Source of the DNA: Antedon mediterranea
Taxonomy: Eukaryota; Echinodermata; Crinoidea; Comatulida; Antedonidae
Assembly (NCBI RefSeq): GCF_964355755.1
Contig: NC_092679.1
Span: 11,708,932 to 11,772,931 of the forward strand
Direction of reading: 5' to 3'
DNA length: 64,000 nt
The position numbers and the translations under genes are program-made. A model generated the notes under the pieces. That model saw only the letters and a list, made by a program, of their open reading frames with translations. It was not told the origin of the DNA and ran no database searches. Positions 23,499 to 34,575 of this stretch are shown here, in pieces. How positions within the stretch are numbered: position 1 is the first letter of the stretch; each line of letters starts with the position of its first letter.

Positions 23499-25502
23499 AT
23501 GACGACTGAGCCTGCACCGTACGGTCATGAAGATACCAACACAGACGATAGACCATCCCGCTTCAAAAAGGCAATATCTGGAGGATTCAGTGTTGCTGAA
23601 AAGATTGCCCACTACGATGCATGGGCAAATACGTATGACGAGGTATAATATTGTGAACATAATGGGCACAATTTATTAGCGTTTGTTGAACGCGCGAGAG
23701 ACAGATTTTAAGTCTGTATATAGATAACCTGACAGAATTACTTTCTTGAGTTAGTCTCGGAAGCATAATACATTTATATTATACTTTTTCCTTTTAAGGA
23801 TATGAGGTCATATGGTTTTACCGGACCAGAAATAGCTGTCGAATATATGAAGAGGTATTTTAAAGATACTAGCGGCAAATATTTGGATTGTGGAGCCGGT
23901 ACTGGACTTTTAGGTGTACATGTACGTTTTTTTACTCTTCTTAGATGTAGTCCTAAACATACTATTAGAAATTTTACAGAAAATTACAAAACCTTTTCTT
24001 TTAAAACAAAAACGGGTTCACAACTCACTTTACAGTTACTTGAAGTTAGATTAATATAATCTATCGTTCAATTTCTTTTCTTTGTTGACTAGATTAAGGA
24101 GTTGGGGTACACAGACTTCCACGCACTCGATGCATCCAGCGTGGCACTGGAGAAGGCAAAATCCAGACAAGCATATACTAAATTTATTGAAGAATTCATT
24201 ACTACAGGGAAACTTAGCATAGAAACAGGTATGACAGTTAGTAACGGAGGGATAATCAGACTTTGTTTAGTCGTTTAGGTCGGTCTACCAACATTTGCTA
24301 TTATATGGATTTAGTTGTGAGACTCGCTTCTTGATTGTAATCACTCCCCGAGAAAACCTCAAAATGTTACACTCCAAACTTAATGCTAAGACAAAAATGA
24401 TGAAGATGGTTTTGGTAGTTGGAGTTGCTGACAAAAATGTGTCAGAATTTAAAAGTCGACAATAACTTTCTTTTCCCGAATTCTAGATACATATGATGGT
24501 TTGGTGTGTTGTGGTTGTTTTGTTCCTGGGCATTTAGAACCAGATTGTGTTGAAGATTGGTGCCGTATTGTTAAACCAGGTACCGATAAAATGATGTGTT
24601 CACCAGTTGATTAAGTAAATTTGTTAGACTTTATCTGAATATATATAACTAGCATTTTATTAGACCTTAGATTTTGGAAAATTTGGAGCATTTAATAGAT
24701 ATTTGAGCGACTGACACATTATGATGACTACGTCACCTAAATAGAAATTCCATCGCGTTATGCACCCTACTTCATGTGGTTTCCCTTCAACGACTGTGTG
24801 TTTTATGTCAGTATGCTCACGATGTAGACTCATAATTATTGAAATCAATAGCATATTAACATAATGTAACTTATCTGAACCTGCAATCCGTATATTTAGT
24901 CAGCCATATTCAGCCATGTTCTTCGTCATCTAAATTACATTTATAATTTATTTCAACTAAAGTTACTAAACAAACAAAATAACTGCAAAAATGCCCTGTT
25001 TTCGAAGTATTTCCCGCCATTTTTAAGTATAAATAATTTGAGAAAAGAAAAATTGACACCCCCAAAATAAAAAAATAATAATTGAAAATTGTGTCCGATA
25101 TTTTTCAATAATGTACTTTTGAAATATATTAATTTGAAAATAAAATACTACATGAACTTTTATAAGGAAAAACAAAAACCCGTTTTGGTCAATTACTCAA
25201 AAGTAGCTTTTTGTAGATACCCCTTTTCTCAAAGTACATAGTAAGGGTTTTCATGTTGAAGCTCTATTCCATTTTAAAAATAAATTATCTGAATATTTTC
25301 GTTTGCTTCATTAGGTGGAATTGTGTTCATTGTGTTGTGCCAACGATGGCTATCGCAAGAACCAGCTTACAACGAAGGGAAACTTGAGGGTGCCTTCCAG
25401 AAACGTGTCGACGAATGCAAATGGGAGTTAGTTGTTAGAGAACAGAGAGATAAATATCTAACCGAGGATGTAGCAGAAGTATTTGTTTTTAAAGTGAAAT
25501 AA
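23499..25502 (+). CDS. METTL27: METTL27-like SAM-dependent methyltransferase, copy 2 (five exons)
   Basis: Exons 23499-23642, 23799-23921, 24093-24228, 24487-24579 and 25315-25502 join in frame to 227 residues, with the same exon phases as copy 1. SAM motif I LDCGAGTGLLG and ALDAS are conserved. Exon 1 is diverged from copy 1 (MTTEPAPYGHEDTNTDDRP against MSSEPAPYGQYEDINADNRP, and one codon shorter), exon 2 differs at about 10 of 123 bases, exon 3 at 1 of 136 and exon 4 at 2 of 93. The introns are not alignable by eye and are shorter, without the solo LTR or 179-bp duplication. AATAAA occurs near 25624. Inference: a tandem paralogue still under coding constraint, possibly homogenised over exons 3-4. 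Substrate unknown. Confidence 0.85.
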
Positions 25503-25639
25503 CAAATGTGTAACACTTCATGTCAAAACGATGTTTTAAATGGTAATATAATAATTAATTTAGATATTATACATAATAATACATTTTAGAAACGTTGAAA
25601 ATGATGAGATATGTGAGAGCTAAAATAAAATTAAAATTC

Positions 25640-26450
25640 TTTTCTGGGCTTTCATGGTTGGTATGTTCGATTGGCTCTAACCGCTCACACCAGTGATAAA
25701 TACTGAAATTACTAAGAATATAGGAAAGTTTCTTCTAGTTCGATTCTCACCGAGAAATGATGTATAATTATATATTGTACACCGTTGAAGGTATTACTTT
25801 AATCAATCAGATGAATATAAATGTTCGGAAAATGAATGAATAAACAAAATATGGAATTGACTGATCTTGTGGTTTCTTACCTTAGTGTCATCAAGTGATC
25901 TATGCAGAAAAGTAAAAAACAGTTATTTTAACACCTGTAGTTATTTCTTTTTAAAATAGCCCTCTAAACAAAACAAATTCAAATTCTCATTTTTTGAAGA
26001 AAAAAAATGTATATCATAAAATTTGCAGTTTCTATAATTATGGATAAAACAGGAATGTTTTTAGGGTAGTAGGCCTACTTACTGTAAGTTAGTACTTGTA
26101 TGTTGTGCCATATCAACACCAACACATTAATATTACAAGCACAACACCTTATATATCGTATCAACATACATTCCAAATACTGCAATCAAATGTGAGCAAT
26201 GGCATAAATGCACATTTTTTTTTGTCAAAAATATATTCTAGAAAAATGATAGTATAGTTTTTTTATTTTATTCAGTTGACAACCAACATGATGACCAACA
26301 TGGCGATGAAACCGCCACTAACAAGTTAAATCTAAACATAATAAACTATAATAATACATTCAAATATGCAACAATAACATTATAGAGATTTAACAATTTT
26401 ACATCTTTTAAAATTTAATCATTTTAAATAATAAAATAAATCAAGTATAG
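25640..26450. other. No supported gene
   Basis: AT-rich DNA after the second methyltransferase gene; no domain, repeat or RNA gene recognised. Confidence 0.4.
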
Positions 26451-26454
26451 TCAG

Positions 26455-28000
26455 GTTCAAAGATAAAAACGTTGTTGCCAAATCTGTAACCCCGTGGCGG
26501 GTCTTTTATGGACCTTTACAAGGTGGCGGCCAACATATTCAAATAACTTATACTTTCTTAATGGCTGGTGTTACAGGTTTCATTTTAGTGTCAAATAATT
26601 CACAACATATATCTATTATTACATAGCCTATGTAAATACGTGGACGTGATTAGTTGAAACTGTATCACTTTACTACTGCTGCGAGGATCGTAAATCGTAT
26701 TATTTCCTCGAGTACGATGATATTGACACGACAACCACTCGGGAATGATATTGCTCTCGAGAATTATCCTCAGCTAGCGCTTCGGAAGCAAAATACCATT
26801 CCCTCGAGGCTGTCAAACCTTATATTTTACCTCTATGCAGGCAATATCTGCATAATATTCACTCTAATACAACATTTTGTCCAAAAAGGGCTGCAGCTAC
26901 CATTTCTGACATTTTGAGTTTTGACCTTTTCCTCTTATAAACTATTACTGTAATGCAAATTGTTCAGGTCATATATATTAATATTTGATCTAGTGAACTT
27001 TTTTGTCCAAAAGTGAACGGAAATATTTTATTGACCTTGACCTTCTATCTCGATAACTACTGGCCATAGAGATATGTATTTGGTCTTAAATTGTTCAGAA
27101 CATTATATTCATTCTAATAAAACATTTGATCAATATGTGGTCAGAAATGACTGCATTTACCTTTGACCTCGGATTTCTTGTATCTCAATATATAGTGGTC
27201 ACAGAAAAATAACATTTGACTTAAAATGGTTAGAATATATATTTTTATATTCATTATTACAAACATGTTGTGTCAAAAAGTGCATAAAACCGACGTAATT
27301 TGTTTTCACTTGTAGTGAGGATGTGATTTCTGACATAATTCCGTAATTCTATTTCTTAACACAGTTGGTTTTGTTTTAATATGGGGATTGAAAGAGTCTG
27401 ATGATTGACGAAAAGTATCTAAAAGTATGTTCACAATGCAATTTTGTAGATAGACAATACTGGTATGAACACGAGTCTGAAAAAATACCGGTCTAACAAG
27501 CTATAATTCTAGTAACTATCGGACAAAATGTTTGTTATAATGAAAATAAAAATATATATGTTCCGCCCAAATTAAATCAAATGTTATCTTTCTGTGATCA
27601 ATATATATGAGATACAATAAAGCCGAGGTCAAAGGTCAATTCAGCCATTTCTGGCCATAATTTGCTAAGATTTTACATTAGAATGAATATAAACAATTTG
27701 CAACAATTTCAGACCAAATAGGCCTACATGTCTCTATGCCCAGTAGTTATCGAGATAGAAGGTCAGGGTCAAAAGTCAATAAAGCCATTGTTGGCCTCAT
27801 ATTGATAAAATGTTTCATTATAATTAATTTTAACATATGTTCTGAAGAATTTAAGACCAAATACATGTCTCTATGACCAGTAGTTATCGAGATAGAAGGT
27901 CTGGGTCAAAGATCAATAACAATATTTCCATTCAGTTGAAACTGTTGTAAACTGAATGCTTAAACATTGACGCGCGCTGTCATTGGCGTCGAAGTAAAGC
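26455..28000. repeat. Large imperfect palindrome of about 140-bp units, parent of the copy at 29.3 kb
   Basis: 26.46-26.90 kb starts AAACGTTGTTGCCAAATCTG and contains CCCCGTGGCGGGTC. Units with 'gaccttctatctcgataact', 'actggccatagagatatgta' and 'ttggtcttaaattgttcaga' run in one orientation up to about 27.25 kb. From about 27.58 kb the same units run inverted (GTAGTTATCGAGATAGAAGG). The axis is near 27.4 kb. The segment recurs in shortened form at 29310-30030. Confidence 0.75.
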
Positions 28001-28440
28001 TAAATTATTTTTTGTTCTAAAGAATTATGGAACGAATTCTATGTCTCTACCTGTTGAATGCTTTAACAATAAACGCGTATGTCATTGGGGTATTGAAGAT
28101 GAATATACATCAAACGAATGCTATTGTTTAAACGGCTTATTTAGTTATTTATTAGTTATGTATTATACCCGTCTACTACCTGTTGAATGCTTAAACAAAA
28201 TGATGCGCGCTTTGCCAGATTAGATTATCGTCGACAAAGAGATGGTTTATTGCACAGGATTGCTGTTTCCAATCGTCATAAATGCTTACACAATAAACGC
28301 GCGGGCTGTCTCCTTGCGGTATTGAAGATAAGCTTTTCATTAATTTTTTTTCTAAAGCATTATCGAACGAATACAATGGTTTCTACCTATTGAATGCTTA
28401 AAAAAATGATGCGCGCTTTGCCAGATTAGCTCTATCTTAC
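27950..28440. repeat. Degenerate tandem units with 'gaatgcttaaaca' and 'gcgcgct'
   Basis: The words GTTGAATGCTTAAACA, ATGATGCGCGCTTTGCCAGA, 'ataaacgcg' and 'tattgaagat' recur several times. The two blocks ending TTTGCCAGATTAG (about 28223 and 28428) are the clearest. Only repeat-derived frames. Confidence 0.6.
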
Positions 28441-29309
28441 TTCAACCTTAAATTCCCTACATAAACTCTAAAGCTAATGAAATACTCACTCATGCTGCTA
28501 TTCACTCTATCATGATGCACCGATCCTTTATTGAACTAGTGCCATTCAGGTTTTGCTAATCCTTTTTAAAAGATGCCTCATTCCTTCACGTTCATAACCA
28601 AAGCCCATCGCCATTTGCATACACGAAATTGTACATGGTATATGCATAATAGTGAAACGTGTTGGTGTACAAACTGTTGTCACTGTTTTGTAACATAACC
28701 TTTTGTAAAATGTATTTTTTTTTAAATTGTTTTTATGCATAGAATTAGTGTATAATTATTGATATAATTCGTTATTTTAAATAGGCTAAATTAAAAAAAA
28801 TAATAATTAAAATCTGAATCATCACTGTTAAAAATGTCTAATGTGAATTTGAATAAAGGTGACGTAGGCCAGACAAAAATGATAGACCGGATTTTAACAT
28901 GTCATATACATGGCTGCAGTCGCTTGCTCAAATTTGAGTTAGTGTTTACCGACCGACCGACCAAACGATCATCCAACCGACCGAAATAGTGAGCTGTATT
29001 GTCGCGTTTGCACCAATAAAGGTGGTATAAGATGTGTTGCATACAAAAAATGAATGTGGATGTTACCTGCAAAAAGAAGCATACAAACAGGACAGGTGTT
29101 GTTGTTCAGTACATACGTAGCCGTATCACGCCTAACGACAATAAAATACACTGCTGTACCCCATGTCTGCTGACGGTAACACACCCAGAGCACCTAACTC
29201 CTAAATATTAACATAAGCTAACTAACCCTATAATCTCTCTAAATGCAAAGAGATATTCCGTGTGCAATATGTGATGAAAGTTGGCAACTTGTCTAAATAT
29301 CTTTAGTAG
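28441..29309. other. No gene; relic of the AGTCGCGTGG element at 28945-29012
   Basis: Most of the stretch is AT-rich without features. At 28945-29012 the words ACCGACCGACCGACC, AATAGTGAGCTGTA and TGTCGCG are a decayed minus-strand copy of the element at 15137 and 41138. Confidence 0.45.
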
Positions 29310-30030
29310 GTCAAAAAAACCAGAAAAACGTTGTTGCCAAATCTGTAACCCCGTGGCGGGTCTTTTATTGACCCTTAAAAGATGGCGGCCACAATATTCA
29401 AATAACTTATATTTTCGTAATGGCTGGTGTTACAGGTTTCATTTTAGTGTCAAATAATTCACAACAACGATGATATTGACACGACAACCACTCGGGAATG
29501 ATATTATGCTCCATCGAGAATTATCTTCAGCTAGCGCTCGGAAGGATAAATTCCCTTGAGCAAAATATCATTCCCTCGAGGATGTTAAACCTTATATTCT
29601 ACCTCTAAGCAGGCAATATCTGTAAAATATATTTACTCTAATACAACATTTTGTCCAAAAAGGCCTGCAGCAAAGGTCAATTCAGCCATTTCTGGCCACA
29701 ATTTGCTAAGATTGTTCATTAGAATGAATACAAACATATGTCCGCAACAATTTAAGACCAAATACATGTCTCTATGACCAGTAGTTATTGAGATAGAAGG
29801 TCAGGGTCAAAGGTCAATGAAGCCATTTCTGGCCACATATTTATAAAATGTTTCATTAGAATTTTTTACATATGTTCCGAAGAATTTAAGACCAAATACA
29901 TGTCTCTATGACCAGTAGTTATCGAGATAGAAGGTCTGGGTTAAAGATCAATATAACAATATTTCCTTTCAGGTCTCTCGGTTGAAGTTGTCATTGCATT
30001 GTAAACTGTTGTAAACTGAATGCTTAAACA
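29310..30030. repeat. Second, internally deleted copy of the 26.46-28.0 kb segment
   Basis: 29330-29680 matches 26465-26905 and 29670-29965 matches 27640-27960 in the same direction, skipping the palindrome centre. The junction lies near 29670 ('ctgcagcaaaggtcaattcag'). A roughly 3-kb-apart direct duplication with an internal deletion explains the arrangement. Confidence 0.75.
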
Positions 30031-31670
30031 TTGACGCCGTGGGTAATTTCCCCGATTAATCGTAATCAAAATGGTACTTGGTTTGGTTTACTAGCGTGCC
30101 TGCTCCCAACCGGTACATCCATTCATAGAAGCCTTAATGAAGTAAGCCTACCTGATCTGAAGTCAAGTTCAATATTGAATATCGAAACGTGGCAGGCTGA
30201 AGGCGCTTGACCTTTGACAAGATCGCCTAAAATTGTTTAGTATATTAACTTTACAATACTTAGTGTTGTATATTCTGGTACAGCCACTCCATAATCTCTT
30301 TGCTTTTCTTCCTCTTACATCTATATTTTTTTAATTTATACCAACAACTATCTTTTTATTAATATTATAATAACTAGAAGGTGAGCTCGCTTCACTCGCT
30401 CTCCCTCTAGGAAGTGTAGACGATGGTTCTCGAAATGATAAAAATGTTCTCCTTGTACGTTTTCTGTCGGTTACCATTAATGAAAATGCTTGACATTCGT
30501 AAAACTAAACTACTCTGTTTCACAGTGTTTTAGATGATTAATAACATTTAAAGTATAGTGTTTGGTAGGGCCCTTTGGGGAGGCAGAGTTCATTTGAGGG
30601 AGGTGCTTATTCGAGGGATATATGTTAATTTTTTTAGTTTTAATAATATGGTAACATTTATAATCAAATGAAATCCTCTAATAGTATGGAAGTGGTAAAA
30701 AGAATAACAAATGCTTGGTGAATTGTAGATAACAGTGATAAATAGTATATTTGTGTTATTATAAATGTGGATGGACGTTTATTAGATAGTTGGGTTGGGG
30801 GGGGGGGGGAATTATTATTCAAAGTGATGTTTTATTGGAGAGGCGTTTATTCAAACAAATACCATCCTAATAATTATTAATACATTATTTAATTTAAACA
30901 TCTTTTGAAACTAGTTGCAGAGTGGGCCCAAGAAAGAATACATTACGGCTTGCAACATGGGCAGAAATCTCGGTCCTAACGGGACACAGATAGCCTACAA
31001 TTATTCCTGCCAGCTTACTCAATAAAACTCAGCTATCGGGAATTCACTCGATTTTAAACAAAATGTCTTATCAATATCATCAAATCTCCCTATGTAATTT
31101 TTAATACTATTTCCCATAATATATTCCGATTTTTTATGGCGTATATTTAATTTGATCTTTATTAATTTGCAGTATAATTTTTATTTTTTAACTACTGTAC
31201 CTTAACACACGCGCGGTCCGTTCCTAAAATAAACAAAAATTTAAATGGCTATGACTAACGGCCAACTTAAGCTCCAGTCCTACTATCTGTTTTTTCTTCC
31301 TTCTTCCAAAGGGACACTGTATTGATTGATGGAAAGTGCCTGTTTCCAGACACCTTTAGGGTCAAATCTATTATTTTAACTGCTCCCTTGTGTATAAAAG
31401 AGAGAAAATAGCTGAAACCAGGTTGTTGCAAGGTGAACCGGGAAATTACTTTGACCGCGAAGAATTGAAATTGAGTTGAAAATCTACTGTTGAAATCATG
31501 AATTTTGTTAAAAAACTCTTTATAATATCTTCCTAAGATAGAAATATGGAACAATAGCGTCGAACTGAAACTAATGGATGTACTGGTTGGGAGCAGGAAC
31601 GCTAGTAGACCAAACCCAGTACTGTTTTGATTACGATCAATCGGGAAATTACCTCACGGCGTCAATGATT
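30030..31670. mobile_element. Probable DNA element with about 95-bp terminal inverted repeats
   Basis: Left end (30030-30124) reads CATTGACGCCGTGGGTAATT and continues through TCGTAATCAAAA and CTGCTCCCAACC; the right end (31573-31670) is its inverted complement with a few mismatches. The 1.45 kb between them contains a G tract at 30794-30810 and a minus-strand frame of 95 residues at 31267-31554 with no recognised domain. It sits inside the duplicated segment copy, whose 27.96-kb counterpart continues without it. I could not define a target duplication. Confidence 0.65.
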
Positions 31671-31796
31671 TATATATATATATAAGCTCGTTGAGTTTGT
31701 GCACGCATTGTGTTCATAATCAGCGTACCATACGCATACCTGGTTCAGCTTATATATTGTGCCAGTTCTGCGGTACATTTCATTTCGAAACCTGAG

Positions 31797-31841
31797 CTGC
31801 ACTGACGAGATCTAATAAGATCGAAACAGAACTGTCTGCAG
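31797..31841 (+). ncRNA. Type I hammerhead ribozyme with complete core
   Basis: Stem I 5' strand CTGCA (31797-31801), core CTGACGA (31802-31808), stem II GATC/GATC with a 6-base loop, GAAA (31823-31826), a minimal stem III CA/TG with a 4-base loop, cleavage triplet GTC (31834-31836), and stem I 3' strand TGCAG (31837-31841) complementary to CTGCA. Every conserved core base of the CUGANGA...GAAA...UH consensus is present. Known: such minimal-stem-III type I hammerheads occur in animal retrotransposons and retrozyme-like repeats. A decayed relative is at 10.9 kb. Confidence 0.8.
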
Positions 31842-31844
31842 ATT

Positions 31845-31878
<34 letters not shown>
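31845..31878. repeat. (AT)n microsatellite
   Basis: Pure AT run between the hammerhead repeat and the inverted PLE end. Similar runs at 32304-32343, 32826-32921 and 34246-34262 border the parts of this PLE cluster. Confidence 0.9.
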
Positions 31879-31882
<4 letters not shown>

Positions 31883-32300
31883 CCAAAGGCAAATTACTTA
31901 AAAAAATTACAATGCTGTGGGTATCAGTGGCTGGATCTCAATGGAGATACAAAAAAAGCGGAAGGCTAGATCAAAACGATAAGTAAAACAGCCAGAAAAG
32001 TTAGCAGAGCGTTCGGGCAACACTAGCCCTTCATCAGTGCAAGTGAAGGCATTTGGATAACGTCATTGTATAAGAGCTGGAAAGTGCTGCCTGGGAGGAC
32101 AGGAATAAAAGAAATACAACAAAGGAGGCAGGGTGGAGTCTGAATAAAAGTAGAAAACAAAGAAGGTAGCTTTGTAGAGATATAAACAATTTTGGAATGA
32201 AACTAAAAAACAGCTTAAAGGGTGGTTAATATTGAAACTTAAATTTTGGTAGTCAATGGAATAATTTTACCGATCTGGGAGTTTGTTCCTAATGTTAAGT

Positions 32301-32303
<3 letters not shown>
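31879..32303 (-). mobile_element. Inverted copy of the PLE 3' end
   Basis: Reverse complement of about 33869-34236: AATCCAAAGGCAAAT, CTCAATGGAGATAC, AAAACAGCCAGAAAAG, CCTTCATCAGTGCAAGTGAA and GGTTAATATTGAAACTTAAA. It includes the last few coding codons of the PLE. Such an inverted partial terminal repeat at the 5' side is a known structure of Penelope-like elements. Confidence 0.8.
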
Positions 32304-32343
<40 letters not shown>

Positions 32344-32344
<1 letters not shown>

Positions 32345-32455
32345 AACACAAGAGGCAAAGAACATTAATTCTAAACCGCCCGGTGATATACTGAAATTTT
32401 AATTAATTAATTTGAAACGATAAAGATGAGGAAATCGTTGAGAATGAGAAAAAGT
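32344..32455 (+). repeat. Interspersed repeat 'R', copy 2
   Basis: AAACACAAGAGGCAAAGAAC, TTCTAAACCGCCCGGTGATA, then TTAATTAATTAATTTGAAAC and GATAAAGATGAGGAAAT; followed directly by the tRNA-like gene. Nearly identical to copy 3 at 32712. Confidence 0.85.
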
Positions 32456-32527
32456 CGCCCCAACCGAGACTCGAACTCGGACCGCCTGCTTGATATGCAG
32501 ATGTCCTAACCATTAGACCACTGGGGC
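32456..32527 (-). tRNA. tRNA-like gene, anticodon read as ATC (possibly a tRNA-derived repeat)
   Basis: The minus strand gives a full cloverleaf: acceptor GCCCCAG paired with TTGGGGC, D arm with A box TGGTCTAATGG, anticodon stem TCTGC/GCAGG with loop ATATCAA (anticodon ATC at 32492-32494), T arm GTCCGAGTTCGAGTCTCGG containing the B box, and a T5 run just downstream (32449-32453). An Asp anticodon with A34 is not the usual animal Asp tRNA and the body looks more like Gln/Glu tRNAs. No CCA is encoded, as expected. Sitting between two R repeats, it may be a tRNA pseudogene or SINE head. Confidence 0.7.
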
Positions 32528-32711
32528 TTTCATGGTATTGTTTGAACTCGATTGGATAACGACTCTTTAACATTCTCGGCGTGGTACGGCGGAACAGCAC
32601 TAGTCCTCAGTTGTACGCACGCGCAACAGAGATCAAATTGATACGCCCTCATCTTTTCAGTATTTTTATTCACGAGGCGGGATCTCCGAAGAGATACTTT
32701 TATATATATAT

Positions 32712-32824
32712 AAACACAAGAGGCAAAGAACATTAATTCTAAACCGCATGGTGATATACTGAAATTTTAATTAATTAATTTGAAACGATAAAGATGAGGA
32801 AATCTGTGAGAATGAGAAAAAGTT
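32712..32824 (+). repeat. Interspersed repeat 'R', copy 3
   Basis: Same sequence order as copy 2, with CCGCATGG instead of CCGCCCGG; ends in GAGAATGAGAAAAAGTTG and runs into (AT)n instead of the tRNA-like gene. Confidence 0.85.
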
Positions 32825-32883
32825 GATATATATATATATAAATTTTATATATATATATTTATATATATATATATATATATAAA

Positions 32884-32921
<38 letters not shown>

Positions 32922-32923
<2 letters not shown>

Positions 32924-33907
32924 AATTTACAGCTACCAAATCCACTAGTAGCGTTGATTTTTTGGACACCATAGTGACCATAGAAAATGGTACACTCAAA
33001 ACTGACCTATTCCGTAAACCCACGGATAAAAATATGTACCTGCTCCCTAGCAGTTATCACCCCCGACACTGTACTAAAAACATACCGTACAGTCAAGCAT
33101 TACTTATCAGACGTATCTGTTCTTCAGATTTAGATTTTCAGAATCGTACCGAAGAACTAACCGGACATCTCCGGAAGAGAAATTACAAGAAGGAATACAT
33201 CGAAACTGCTATAAAGAAAGCAAAAAATATTCCTCGATGTCAAACACTGACGTACAAACCACGTTAGCCAAAAAATTCGACCAGAGTGCCATTGGTCACA
33301 ACCTACCACCCTAGGTTGCCTCCATTACGGGCTATTATTGAAAAACATATGCCCATTCTACAGTCCACAGTCTCAGGACTGTTTTTCCGGAACCACCCAT
33401 TATTGCATTTCGTAGACCTCCCAACCTTCGTGATATATTAGTCAGATCCAAATTTAAGAGTGAAATTAACTCTCATGACAGCCAAAATTTGGGCAGTCAC
33501 CTTGCAAAACTTGTTCATTGGTTGATTCTACTGAAAAATTTGAGAGTAACCAAACTGGCCGCATTTTTCGGATAAGACAATCAATTAATTGTCTAACCAA
33601 AAACGTCATTTATCTCATATACTGTAATATTTGTGGCAAACAGTACGTCGGAGAAACAAAAAACACTCTCCGTATGAGAATGACACAACATAGATCAGCT
33701 ATCAAAACTTTAAAGCTTGATCAACCTGTAGCCGAACATTTTAATTCAGCTGGTCACTCGATTGCAAATTTCAGAGTTATTGCAATAGACCACGATGTCA
33801 AATGGAGCGACAAAACTCGCCAAGACAAAGAAAACCACTGGGAATTACTACTTAAAACCTCAAAACCTTTTGGACTTAACATTAGGAACATACTCCCAGA
33901 TCGGTAA
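32922..33907 (+). pseudogene. PLE polyprotein remnant: RT C-terminus plus GIY-YIG endonuclease
   Basis: Frame pieces 32922-33267 and 33518-33907 are joined by a frameshifted stretch. The first contains VDFLDTIVTIENGTLK, TDLFRKPTDKNMYLLPSSYH and ICSSDLDFQNRTEELTGHLR, typical of the region after the RT palm in Penelope elements. The second has the GIY-YIG signature IYLIYCNICGKQYVGETKN with LRMRMTQHRSAI, ending DHDVKWSDKTRQDKENHWEL. The RT catalytic core is missing (5' truncation). The unit at 61435-62881 is the same family. Function in life: target nicking and reverse transcription; this copy cannot do the latter. Confidence 0.85.
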
Positions 33908-34240
33908 AATTATTCCATTGACTACCAAAATTTTAGTTTCAATATTAACCACCATTTAAGCTGTTTTTTAGTCTCATTCCAAAATTGTTTATATCTCTAC
34001 CAAGCTACCTTCTTTGTTTTGCACTCTTATTCAGACTCCACCCTGGCTCCCTTTATTATATTTCTTTTATTCCTGTCCACCCAAGCAGCACTTGCCAGCT
34101 TTATACTATGATGTTATCCAAATTCCTTCACTTGCACTGATGAAGGGCTAGTGTTGCCCGAAAGCTCTGCTAACTTTTCTGGCTGTTTACTTTATCGTTT
34201 TGATTTAGCTTTTCGCTTTTTATTTTTGTATCTCCATTTC
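32922..34240 (+). mobile_element. Penelope-like element, 5'-truncated copy 1
   Basis: Starts abruptly after an (AT)n tract with the C-terminal part of the PLE reverse transcriptase, continues through a GIY-YIG endonuclease and a 3' region of about 330 bases, and ends in (AT)n at 34246. A hammerhead-like motif (CTGATGA 34137-34143, GAAA 34160-34163) lies in the 3' region, although I cannot pair its stem I. Confidence 0.8.
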
Positions 34241-34262
34241 AAATTATATATATATATATATA

Positions 34263-34575
34263 ACTGACCGAACTGTTTCATTAAAATCGTATAAAAGATA
34301 AAAGAAATTAAAAGAAAATCAGAATAACAAGGGAATATATATTTGGATGAAGTGTAAAAGCATTGTATTGATCATTTGAGAATAAAATGAATAAAATAGT
34401 GGTTAACGCCACAAAAGAGAGAAAAAAAAGTGTTATCGTTGTGATTGATTTAGGATATTACCAACTTCCTATAGAGGGCCGCGGTGTTTTTTTAAGAAAA
34501 ATGAAGTACCTACAAATTGACAAAACTATACTTAAATTGTTTTATAACTCTGTAATTCTCAGTGTAATACTTTTT
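34263..34575. other. No supported gene; carries the short repeat of 10147
   Basis: AT-rich DNA between the PLE and the LINE. Position 34433-34488 repeats 10147-10212 more compactly. The 77-residue frame here has no recognised domain. Confidence 0.5.

Noticed and set aside
32403-32733. Minus-strand coding frames around the tRNA-like gene
   Set aside because: The residues in the middle are the translated tRNA-like sequence; the rest is repeat.
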